Positions 37,316 to 48,394 of a stretch of DNA of 64,000 nucleotides are shown piece after piece. The notes beneath the pieces are model-generated. The model made no database searches, was not told the origin of the DNA, and saw only the letters and a list, made by a program, of their open reading frames with translations. Numbering within the stretch: the stretch's first letter is position 1; each line of letters begins with the position of its first letter. Source of the DNA: Microbacterium timonense (GTDB taxonomy: Bacteria > Actinomycetota > Actinomycetes > Actinomycetales > Microbacteriaceae); NCBI RefSeq assembly GCF_900292075.1, contig NZ_OLMV01000004.1, positions 186,001 to 250,000 on the forward strand, written 5' to 3'. The translations under genes were made by a program, and so were the position numbers.

Positions 37316-37870
37316 ATGCTGCACGCTCTTGTCGCGTACGCCGCGGAAGAGGGGCACAACACCAACCCCCTCATCCCCGCCTGGTACGACATCATCTGGT
37401 CGTCGGTCTGCTTCATCGTCATCCTTCTCATCTTCTGGAAGGTCGCCCTTCCTCGGATGAAGAAGCTGCTCGACGAGCGGTCCGCGGCGATCGAAGGCAA
37501 CATCGCGAAGGCCGACGAGGCCCAGCGCAAGGCCGAGGCCGCGCTCGAGGAGTACACGGCGCAGCTCGCCGAGGCGCGCAAGGAGGCCGGTGAGATCCGC
37601 GACGCCGCCCGTGAGGACGGCAAGAAGATCGTCGCCGAGGCCAAGGAGACCGCTTCGGCGGAAGCCGCGCGCCTGACCGCCACCGCGCACGCACAGATCG
37701 AGGCCGAGCGTCAGACCGCGCTCGTGTCGCTGCGCAGCGAGGTGGGCACCCTCGCCCTCGACCTCGCCGGCGGCGTGATCGGTGAGACGCTGTCCGACGA
37801 CAAGAAGGCTCAGGCCGTCGTCGACCGGTTCCTCGCCGAGCTCGAGGAGTCCGAAGGGGCCAAGGCGTAA
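37316..37870 (+). CDS. atpF: ATP synthase subunit b
   Basis: A peripheral-stalk subunit of 184 residues: one N-terminal helix in the membrane (about 22-42, WYDIIWSSVCFIVILLIFWK) followed by a long charged alpha-helical coiled coil (about 45-165) rich in Ala, Glu, Lys and Arg. The ATG at 37316 follows AAGGAG. The stop and the atpH start share one base (TAATG). There is no b-delta fusion of the mycobacterial kind. Confidence 0.94.
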   Translation: MLHALVAYAAEEGHNTNPLIPAWYDIIWSSVCFIVILLIFWKVALPRMKKLLDERSAAIEGNIAKADEAQRKAEAALEEYTAQLAEARKEAGEIRDAAREDGKKIVAEAKETASAEAARLTATAHAQIEAERQTALVSLRSEVGTLALDLAGGVIGETLSDDKKAQAVVDRFLAELEESEGAKA

Positions 37871-38661
37871 TGGGCAGCGCGACCACTCAGGCCATGGCGG
37901 CGACGACCGCGGCGCTGGGCGCCGCGTCGGACGTCGACCTCGACGTCGCCCGCGAGTTGTTCGCCGTGGCGCGCGCCGTGGCCGACTCGTCGCAGCTGAG
38001 CGGCGCGCTGGCCGACTCGGCGGCTCCCGCCGATGCCCGTCGCAAGGTCGTGACCGACGTCTTCGGGTCGGCTGTGAAGGCCACGACGACGTCGCTGCTG
38101 ACGACGGCCGTCGCCGAGCGCTGGTCGTCGGCCGACGACCTCATCGACGGCATCGAGGAGCTCGCCATCCGGGCCGCGGCGGTCGCTGAGGCGAACGCCG
38201 ACGTGGAGGCCGAGCTGTTCGCGTTCTCGCGCACCGTGGCCGACAACGCCGAGCTCGAGCTCGCGCTGGGCAGCCGTCTCGGCGATGCGTCGGCCAAGGG
38301 CGCGCTCGTCGAGTCGCTGCTGGGCGGACGCGCCAGCGCCGCCTCGACGCTCATCGCGGCATCCCTGGTCCAGCAGCCGCGCGAGCGGCGCGTGCGTCAG
38401 CTGCTCTCCCGCGCCACGAGGATCGTCGCCGACCAGCGCGGCCGGGCGGTGGCCACCGTCGTGGCCGCAGCCCCGCTGAGCGCCGCGCAGAGCGAGCGGC
38501 TCGCCGCGGCGCTGTCCCAGCGATACGGCACGCGCGTGTCGCTCAACACCATCGTCGACCCGGCCGTGGTGGGCGGTCTGCGCGTGCAGATCGCCGACGA
38601 CGTGATCGACGCGAGCGTGTCGTCGCGTCTGGCCGATCTTCGTCAGCGGCTCGCCGGCTGA
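37870..38661 (+). CDS. atpH: ATP synthase subunit delta
   Basis: A stalk subunit of 263 residues joining b to the alpha/beta head. It is longer than the 177-residue E. coli protein but in the range of actinobacterial delta subunits. The C-terminal region (VVAAAPLSAAQSERLAAALS, then DPAVVGGLRVQIADDVIDAS) is the family signature. The N-terminal half contains two related helical segments (VARAVADSSQLSGAL and FSRTVADNAELELAL), suggesting an internal repeat. Confidence 0.93.
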   Translation: MGSATTQAMAATTAALGAASDVDLDVARELFAVARAVADSSQLSGALADSAAPADARRKVVTDVFGSAVKATTTSLLTTAVAERWSSADDLIDGIEELAIRAAAVAEANADVEAELFAFSRTVADNAELELALGSRLGDASAKGALVESLLGGRASAASTLIAASLVQQPRERRVRQLLSRATRIVADQRGRAVATVVAAAPLSAAQSERLAAALSQRYGTRVSLNTIVDPAVVGGLRVQIADDVIDASVSSRLADLRQRLAG

Positions 38662-38705
38662 CACAGGCTTCCCGCACCGTCCGCAAGGACACAGGCGGAG
38701 ATTTC

Positions 38706-38719
38706 GGGGCCGCGGCCCC
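38706..38719 (+). other. Hairpin in the atpH-atpA gap
   Basis: GGGGCCGCGGCCCC is a perfect palindrome located 18 bases before the atpA start, followed by GAAGGAAAAC as ribosome site. It may protect or process the polycistronic mRNA to set subunit ratios; termination is unlikely because atpA follows. Confidence 0.4.
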
Positions 38720-38736
38720 ATGAACGAAGGAAAACA

Positions 38737-40374
<1,638 letters not shown>

Positions 40375-40394
40375 GGCGGGCCAGGGCTAGGACC

Positions 40395-42774
<2,380 letters not shown>

Positions 42775-42775
42775 C

Positions 42776-43036
42776 ATGCCGCTGCACGTCAGTCTCGTCT
42801 CCGCGGACGCGGAGGTCTGGTCGGGTGAGGCTTCGCTCGTCGTCGCCAAGACCGTCGAGGGCGAGATCGGCTTCATGACCGGTCACGAGCCGGTGCTCGC
42901 GATCCTCGCCGAGGGTCAGGTGCGCATCACCCAGACATCGGGGACGAAGATCATCGCCAACGCGCAGGACGGTTTCCTGTCGATGGAGGGGGATGACCTC
43001 ACCATCGTCGCCGGTAACGCCGCCCTGATCTCCTGA
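42776..43036 (+). CDS. atpC: ATP synthase subunit epsilon, short form
   Basis: A protein of 86 residues containing only the N-terminal beta-sandwich (LHVSLVSADAEVWSGEASLV, GEIGFMTGHEPVLAILAEGQ). The usual C-terminal helical hairpin (about 45 residues) that inhibits ATP hydrolysis is missing. The stop is followed by the operon terminator, and I see no frameshifted remainder, so the short form appears genuine. Confidence 0.93.
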   Translation: MPLHVSLVSADAEVWSGEASLVVAKTVEGEIGFMTGHEPVLAILAEGQVRITQTSGTKIIANAQDGFLSMEGDDLTIVAGNAALIS

Positions 43037-43049
43037 GACATCACCACCA

Positions 43050-43083
43050 GACTCGGCCGGTCCCTTCGGGGATCGGCCGAGTC
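43050..43083 (+). terminator. Terminator of the atp operon
   Basis: A 15-bp stem with one G-U pair: GACTCGGCCG at 43050-43059 with CGGCCGAGTC at 43074-43083, continued inward by GTCCC/GGGAT. It is followed by GTTTG. It ends the operon 14 bases after atpC. Confidence 0.88.
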
Positions 43084-43110
43084 GTTTGATCCCGCACCTT
43101 CGAGGCGTCC

Positions 43111-43860
43111 ATGCTGATTCTCCTGCCACCCTCCGAGACGAAGAGAGCCGGTGGCAGGGGCGTTCCCCTCGATACGCAGCGCCTCTCCCTGCCACAGCTC
43201 GCGCCCCATCGAGATGCGGTCGTGAACGCCCTCATCGCGCTGTCGGACGACGAAGACGAGGCGGCGCGGGTCCTGAAGCTCGGCCCGACGCAGCGCGCAG
43301 AGATCGCCGTGAACGCCGCGCTGCGCGAGGCCCCGACGATGGCTGCGATCGACCGGTACACCGGGGTGCTCTACGACGCCCTGGATGCGGCATCCCTCCC
43401 GTCGCCGGCCCGTCGCTGGCTGGGTGCCCACGTGCTCATCCACTCCGCTCCTCTCGGCCCGGTAGGCGCTCTGGACCCGATCCCCGCGTACCGGCTCGGT
43501 GCCGGCACATCGCTGCCGGGCGTGCCGCCGCTGCGACGACTCTGGGCGGATGCCGTGACGGCGGCGATCGCCGCCGCCGCGCCCCGGTTCGTGCTCGACC
43601 TGCGATCCGAGGCGTACGCGGCGCTGGGACCGCTGCCCGACGGCATCCCCTCGCGCTTCGTGCGGGTCGTCAGCGAGAGCGAGGACGGGGCCGTGCGCGC
43701 GCTCAACCACTTCAACAAGCACGCGAAAGGCGCGCTCGTGCGTCGTCTGGCCGAAGACCGTCCGCGGGTCGCGTCGGCCGCGGGTTTGCGCACCTGGGCG
43801 GATGCCGCAGGGCTGCGTGTCCGCGAAGGCGCGGCCGGTGAGCTCGAGCTGTTCGCCTGA
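43111..43860 (+). CDS. yaaA: Peroxide stress protein YaaA (DUF328)
   Basis: A protein of 249 residues of the YaaA family, which in E. coli lowers free iron during hydrogen peroxide stress and binds DNA. LILLPPSETKRAGGRG at the start, SAPLGPVGALDPIPAYRLGA in the middle and LNHFNKHAKGALVRRLAED near 205-223 are the family motifs (PPSETK, IPxYR, NxxKxxKG). It follows the atp terminator and has no obvious Shine-Dalgarno. It converges with the DUF4282 gene. Confidence 0.9.
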   Translation: MLILLPPSETKRAGGRGVPLDTQRLSLPQLAPHRDAVVNALIALSDDEDEAARVLKLGPTQRAEIAVNAALREAPTMAAIDRYTGVLYDALDAASLPSPARRWLGAHVLIHSAPLGPVGALDPIPAYRLGAGTSLPGVPPLRRLWADAVTAAIAAAAPRFVLDLRSEAYAALGPLPDGIPSRFVRVVSESEDGAVRALNHFNKHAKGALVRRLAEDRPRVASAAGLRTWADAAGLRVREGAAGELELFA

Positions 43861-43887
43861 AGCGGCCTGTGCTCGAGCGCCGCGCCC

Positions 43888-44340
43888 TCAGCGCCGCGTG
43901 TGCTGGGCGGTGCGCTCGGTGTTCTCGGCGATCGCGATGAGGGCTACGACCGCCTCGATGATGAATCTCAGCAGGATGATCGCGAGGAACGTCACGACCG
44001 GCACGATGATGATCGTCGCGATGAGCCCGGTGACCCCGGCGCCGACGTTGAGCCACATCACCGACACGGCGCTGATGATGCCGCCGACGAAGTAGACGAT
44101 GAACCCGATGGCGATGGCGACCAGCCCGACGAAGTAGAACACGCCGGCCAGGCGGCGGGTGATGAACGTGCGGAACGACAGGTCGAACAGCGCGGAGAAG
44201 AAGCCCTTCCCGACGTCGCTCGCCTCGCCGGCGACGGTGGGAACGCCCGTGTCGTCCGGGTCGGCCGCCCGCGCCGCCTCGGCGGCGGACTGCGGGGGAA
44301 GAGGCGGGGGAGTGGGAGCGGACGGGGTCTGGTCGGTCAT
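43888..44340 (-). CDS. DUF4282 membrane protein
   Basis: A protein of 150 residues. A Pro/Ala-rich cytoplasmic N-terminus (1-45) leads to GFFSALFDLSFRTFITRRLA, a typical DUF4282 start, then two helices (about 66-90 and 100-130) and a basic C-terminus. The function of the family is unknown. The ATG at 44340 follows GAAGGG (minus strand), with TAACCT further upstream as a possible -10. Confidence 0.85.
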   Translation of the reverse strand: MTDQTPSAPTPPPLPPQSAAEAARAADPDDTGVPTVAGEASDVGKGFFSALFDLSFRTFITRRLAGVFYFVGLVAIAIGFIVYFVGGIISAVSVMWLNVGAGVTGLIATIIIVPVVTFLAIILLRFIIEAVVALIAIAENTERTAQHTRR

Positions 44341-44452
44341 TGCGCGGCCCTTCGGTCGGATTGTGCTCAGGTTACCCAGCGGCCTGCACCGGAGCCATCT
44401 TTGCGGGCGAGCGCCGTCGAACGGGGGCCAACCCCCGAATCGCGCCCGAATG

Positions 44453-44482
44453 CTGACAGTTGGCTGTGAGCGTCGCTAGCAT
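44453..44482 (+). promoter_or_regulatory. Promoter of the DUF5684-like gene
   Basis: CTGACA at 44453-44458 and TAGCAT at 44477-44482 with an 18-base spacer. Transcription would start about 70 bases ahead of the ATG at 44558. Confidence 0.6.
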
Positions 44483-44557
44483 GTGAGGCGCGGAGCAGGG
44501 GCTCCGCGGTCGCGTCTGAGCGCGATCCGAATCGACTCTCTCGGAGGTCGCTCCAAC

Positions 44558-45337
44558 ATGTACGACGACGATTACGGCGTCGGGGTCGCGCTCGCGTGGC
44601 TCTTCTTCCTGCCGTTCCTCCTGCTCTTCATCGTTGCCGCCTACGTCATCGGCTCGTGGTTCCTGATGAAGATCTTCGACAAGGCCGGCGTGCAGGGCCG
44701 CTGGCGCGCGTGGGTGCCGGTGTACAACACCCTGATCTTCGTCAAGCTCGGCGATCTGAACCCGTGGTGGCTGCTCGTGCTCTGGGGCGGTGGCATCGTC
44801 CTCGGCTGGGTGCCCGTGCTGGGCACCCTCATCGGCCTCGCGGCGTTCCTGTACACGATGCTCGCGGCCTGGCGTGTCGGGCTGAAGCTGCAGAAGGAAG
44901 CCGTCTGGCTCATCCTCTACTTCTTCTTGGCCATCGTGTGGCTCGGGATCAACGCGTTCGACCGCTCGCGCTGGAACACCGCCATCCCCGCCGCGCCGTG
45001 GGCGCGCAACTTCCTCGCCGACAACACCGTGTGGAGCGGCATCCCGAATCAGGCGCCCGCCGGCGGGTACCCCGCGAACCCGGCGACCGCGCCCGGCTAC
45101 GGCGCACCGGCCGGGTACCAGCCGCCTGCCGGTTACGCCGCACCGCCGGCTCCGCCCGCCGGTTACACGCCGCCGCCTGCGCCGCCCGCGGCGCCGGTTC
45201 CGCCGCAGTCGGCTCCGCCGGCCGCCGCGCAGCCGCCGGCGACCCCGCCGGCCTCGCCCGAGCCGCCGACCGCAGAGCCGCCCGCCACCGAGCCGCCCGC
45301 CACCGAGCCCCCGGCTCCGGACGCACCGCGGCCGTGA
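44558..45337 (+). CDS. DUF5684-like membrane protein with Pro-rich tail
   Basis: A protein of 259 residues. Four helices (about 9-35, 65-80, 83-105 and 112-133) surround KIFDKAGVQGRWRAWVPVYN and LGDLNPWWLLVLWGG, the DUF5684 pattern (KAGxxGW...PxYN). The C-terminal 115 residues are a disordered Pro/Ala/Tyr-rich tail with GYxxPxGY and repeated EPPAT units, probably cytoplasmic and for protein binding. The ATG at 44558 follows CGGAGG. Function unknown. Confidence 0.82.
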   Translation: MYDDDYGVGVALAWLFFLPFLLLFIVAAYVIGSWFLMKIFDKAGVQGRWRAWVPVYNTLIFVKLGDLNPWWLLVLWGGGIVLGWVPVLGTLIGLAAFLYTMLAAWRVGLKLQKEAVWLILYFFLAIVWLGINAFDRSRWNTAIPAAPWARNFLADNTVWSGIPNQAPAGGYPANPATAPGYGAPAGYQPPAGYAAPPAPPAGYTPPPAPPAAPVPPQSAPPAAAQPPATPPASPEPPTAEPPATEPPATEPPAPDAPRP

Positions 45338-45343
45338 CATCCT

Positions 45344-45377
45344 CGACAGCCCCTTGCCGACCGGCGAGGGGCTGTCG
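45344..45377 (+). terminator. Terminator after the DUF5684-like gene
   Basis: A perfect 10-bp stem, CGACAGCCCC 45344-45353 with GGGGCTGTCG 45368-45377, followed by CCTTTCC, six bases after the stop codon. Confidence 0.85.
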
Positions 45378-45437
45378 CCTTTCCGGCATACCGGCGCTGC
45401 GTGCGGCAGCCCGCCTCGGCATCCGCCGGGGCACTGT

Positions 45438-45518
45438 GCAGAACTCCGCACATCCGGGCCGTGTCGGGCCAGACCGGGCGCGATCGCCGGCCGAAACGTC
45501 GCGATCGGGGAGTTCTGC
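45438..45518. repeat. Inverted repeat ahead of the aldo/keto reductase
   Basis: GCAGAACTCC at 45438-45447 and GGAGTTCTGC at 45509-45518 are perfect complements, 61 bases apart. The right arm lies where the -35 of the TAACGT promoter (45528) would be, so it may be an operator pair or the base of a large cruciform. Its arms do not match the ACTTG hairpin family. Confidence 0.55.
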
Positions 45519-45527
45519 CCGGCCGGG

Positions 45528-45533
45528 TAACGT
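45528..45533 (+). promoter_or_regulatory. -10 box (TAACGT), leaderless aldo/keto reductase promoter
   Basis: TAACGT is followed by exactly six bases and the ATG at 45540, which predicts a leaderless mRNA. Confidence 0.6.
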
Positions 45534-45539
45534 CGAGGC

Positions 45540-46523
45540 ATGACTTCCTCCGTTCCGCTGCGCCGCGTCGGCGCCTCCGGCCTGCTCGTATCCGCCGTGG
45601 GCCTCGGCTGCAACAACTTCGGCCGGGAGGGCACGCGCACCCAGACCCTCGAGGGGACCCGCGCGGTGCTGGATGCCGCGATCGACGCCGGCGTGACGTT
45701 CCTGGACACCGCCGACATGTACGGCGCTGAGCCCGGACTGTCCGAGACGCTCATGGGGGAGGCGCTGAGGGGTCGCCGTGATCAGGTGATCGTGGCCACG
45801 AAGTTCGGCCACCCGGGCCGGGACATGGGCTACCCGCCCTCGGGTTCGAAGGGGTCGCGGTCGTACGTGCGCCGCGCGGTCGAGGCATCCCTCACCCGCC
45901 TGCAGACGGACTGGATCGATCTCTACCAGCTCCACGTCCCCGACGACGAGACTCCCATCGAAGAGACACTCGACGCGCTGGCCGACCTCGTCCACGAGGG
46001 CAAGGTCCGCTACATCGGGCACTCCAACCTCTCGGGCTGGCAGATCGCCGAGGCGTACTTCACCGCGCTGATGCGCCACGGCGTCCCCTTCGTCTCGGCC
46101 CAGAACCAGTACAGCCTGCTCGCCCGTGACGCCGAGCGCGACCTGCTGCCGGCGGTGGAGAAGTACCGCCTGGGCTTCCTCCCGTACTTCCCGCTCCACA
46201 ACGGCCTGCTCACGGGCAAGTTCACCCGGGATGCCGCGCCCGCCGACTCGCGGATCATGCGGCAGCGGCGCCACCTGTACGATGACGCGCCGTGGGATGC
46301 GCTCGAGGCTTTCCAGGCCTTCTGCGACGAGCGCGGCATCACCATGCTGGAGGCCACGTTCGGCTGGCTGCTGTCGCATCCCGTGCTTTCCAGCGTCATC
46401 GCGGGCGCCACATCGCCCGAGCAGGTGCGAGCCAATGCCGCCGCAGCCTCCGCGTGGACGCCGACGCCGGCGGATCTCGAGGCGATCGACGCCCTGTTCC
46501 CGCCCCGCGGGCCGGCCGCCTGA
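45540..46523 (+). CDS. Aldo/keto reductase
   Basis: An NADPH-dependent oxidoreductase of 327 residues, TIM-barrel AKR fold. FLDTADMYGAEPGLSETLMG (about 59-78) contains the catalytic Asp and Tyr, VIVATKFGH the catalytic Lys, DLYQLHVPDDETPIEETLDA the His region, and YIGHSNLSGWQ and VIAGATSPEQV the cofactor site. It is closest to the YghZ/potassium-channel-beta-like group. The physiological substrate is unknown. It is predicted to be translated from a leaderless message. Confidence 0.93.
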   Translation: MTSSVPLRRVGASGLLVSAVGLGCNNFGREGTRTQTLEGTRAVLDAAIDAGVTFLDTADMYGAEPGLSETLMGEALRGRRDQVIVATKFGHPGRDMGYPPSGSKGSRSYVRRAVEASLTRLQTDWIDLYQLHVPDDETPIEETLDALADLVHEGKVRYIGHSNLSGWQIAEAYFTALMRHGVPFVSAQNQYSLLARDAERDLLPAVEKYRLGFLPYFPLHNGLLTGKFTRDAAPADSRIMRQRRHLYDDAPWDALEAFQAFCDERGITMLEATFGWLLSHPVLSSVIAGATSPEQVRANAAAASAWTPTPADLEAIDALFPPRGPAA

Positions 46524-46573
46524 GACCCGCGTCGCGCCCTCGGGCGGAGTTCGCCGACGGCGTACCCCACAGG

Positions 46574-46603
46574 TTGTCGCTCGCACGCGCGCAGGCGTAG
46601 CGT
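46574..46603 (+). promoter_or_regulatory. Promoter of the ABC exporter operon
   Basis: TTGTCG at 46574-46579 and TAGCGT at 46598-46603 with an 18-base spacer. A leader of about 50 bases with GGAAAGG precedes the GTG at 46661. Confidence 0.55.
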
Positions 46604-46660
46604 CGCTTTCCGTGCGCGGTCCCGCGATGGCGGGGGTCCCGCGCGCCGGAAAGGTCCGCC

Positions 46661-48394
46661 GTGCTCGGAAGGCTCCTGGTGCGTTATCTCCGGCCCGCAT
46701 GGCCGCTCATCGTGGCCGTGGTCGTGTTCCAGCTGGCGCAGTCGCTCGCGTCGCTGTGGCTGCCCACCCTCAACGCCGACATCATCGACAACGGCGTGGT
46801 GACAGGCGACATCCCGTACATCTGGTCGACCGGCGGCGTCATGCTGCTGGTGAGCCTGGCTCAGGTGGTGTGCGCCGTCATCGCGGTGTACTTCGGCTCG
46901 CGCCTGGCGATGGGGATGGGTCGCGACCTGCGCGGCGATCTCTTCCAGCGGGTGGTGGCGTTCTCGCAGCGCGAGGTGGGTCAGTTCGGGCCGCCGTCCC
47001 TGATCACCCGGAACACCAATGACGTGCAGCAGGTGCAGATGCTCGTGCAGGTCTCGGCGACCCTCATGGTGTCCGCGCCGATGCTCGCGATCGGCGGCGT
47101 CATCCTGGCGATCAGCCAGGATGTCGGGCTGTCCTGGCTGATGGCGGTCGCGATCCCGGTGCTGCTGATCATCGTCGGACTCATCGTGTGGCGCATGGTG
47201 CCGGCGTTCACGCAGATGCAGAAGCGCATCGACCGCGTGAACCAGATCATGCGGGAGCAGCTGAGCGGTATCCGCGTCGTGCGCGCGTTCGTGCGCGAGC
47301 GCCACGAGCGGACCCGGTTCGAGTCCGCGAGCGACGATGTCATGCAGACCGGGCTGCGGGCGGGCAACCTGATGGCCCTGATGTTCCCGGCGGTCATGCT
47401 GGTCATGAACCTGTCGAGCGTCGCCGTGATCTGGTTCGGGGCGTTCCAGGTGCAGAACAGCGGGGTCGAGATCGGCACGCTCTTCGCCTTTCTCACCTAC
47501 CTCATGCAGATCCTCATGGGCGTCATGATGGCGACCTTCATGTTCGTCATGATCCCCCGCGCCGCGGTCTGCGCCAATCGCATCGGCGAAGTGCTCGAGA
47601 CGACGCCGTCGGTGTCGGCGCCGAAGGTCGCCGCATCCGCTCCCGCCCCTCTCGGTCGCATCGAGTTCGACCATGTCGACTTCGCCTATCCGGGGGCAGA
47701 CGAGGCCGTCCTCCACGACCTGACCTTCACGATCGAACCGGGCACCACAACTGCCGTCATCGGCTCGACGGGCGCGGGCAAGACGACGCTGGTGAGCCTG
47801 GTGCCGCGGCTGTTCGACGTGACGGCCGGCAGCGTCCGCGTCGACGGCGTCGACGTGCGCGAGTACGATCCCGACGAGCTGTGGACGCGTGTCGGGCTCG
47901 TCCCGCAGCGGGCGTTCCTGTTCTCGGGGAGCGTCGCGTCGAACCTGCGCTACGGCGATCACGATGCCACCGACGAGCAGCTGTGGACCGCGCTCGAGCT
48001 CGCACAGGCCGCGGACTTCGTGCGAGGCATGCCCGAGGGCCTGAACGCGCAGATCGCGCAGGGCGGCACGAATGTGTCGGGCGGCCAGCGGCAGCGTCTG
48101 GCGATCGCGCGTGCCCTGGTGAAGCGCCCAGAGGTGTACATCTTCGACGACTCGTTCTCGGCACTGGACCTGCGAACGGATGCCGCGCTCCGCCGCGCGC
48201 TCGATACGCACCTGCCCGACGCGACCCGGCTCGTCGTCGCGCAGCGGGTCTCGACGATCCAGCACGCGGATCAGATCGTCGTGCTCGACCACGGGCGCAT
48301 CGTCGGCATCGGCAGGCACGACGACCTCGTCGAGACGTGCGAGACCTACCGCGAGATCGTCGAATCGCAGCTGGCAGCGGAGGCGGCGGCATGA
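46661..48394 (+). CDS. ABC exporter half-transporter, degenerate catalytic site
   Basis: A fused membrane and ATPase protein of 577 residues: six helices (about 15-310) and an ATPase domain (about 330-570). Walker A GSTGAGKTTL lies near 367, the signature is VSGGQRQRLAI, and Walker B is VYIFDDSFSALD with Asp in place of the catalytic Glu. That substitution is typical of the degenerate subunit of heterodimeric exporters such as TM287/288. The stop overlaps the start of the partner by four bases. Substrate unknown (drug or lipid). Confidence 0.94.
   Translation: MLGRLLVRYLRPAWPLIVAVVVFQLAQSLASLWLPTLNADIIDNGVVTGDIPYIWSTGGVMLLVSLAQVVCAVIAVYFGSRLAMGMGRDLRGDLFQRVVAFSQREVGQFGPPSLITRNTNDVQQVQMLVQVSATLMVSAPMLAIGGVILAISQDVGLSWLMAVAIPVLLIIVGLIVWRMVPAFTQMQKRIDRVNQIMREQLSGIRVVRAFVRERHERTRFESASDDVMQTGLRAGNLMALMFPAVMLVMNLSSVAVIWFGAFQVQNSGVEIGTLFAFLTYLMQILMGVMMATFMFVMIPRAAVCANRIGEVLETTPSVSAPKVAASAPAPLGRIEFDHVDFAYPGADEAVLHDLTFTIEPGTTTAVIGSTGAGKTTLVSLVPRLFDVTAGSVRVDGVDVREYDPDELWTRVGLVPQRAFLFSGSVASNLRYGDHDATDEQLWTALELAQAADFVRGMPEGLNAQIAQGGTNVSGGQRQRLAIARALVKRPEVYIFDDSFSALDLRTDAALRRALDTHLPDATRLVVAQRVSTIQHADQIVVLDHGRIVGIGRHDDLVETCETYREIVESQLAAEAAA

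Noticed and set aside
37316..38661. Mycobacteria-like fusion of subunits b and delta
   Set aside because: atpF and atpH are separate genes with their own start and stop (TAATG overlap), and delta has no b-type membrane helix.
42776..43110. Frameshift truncating atpC
   Set aside because: No frame downstream encodes the missing epsilon helices, and the operon terminator starts 14 bases after the stop.
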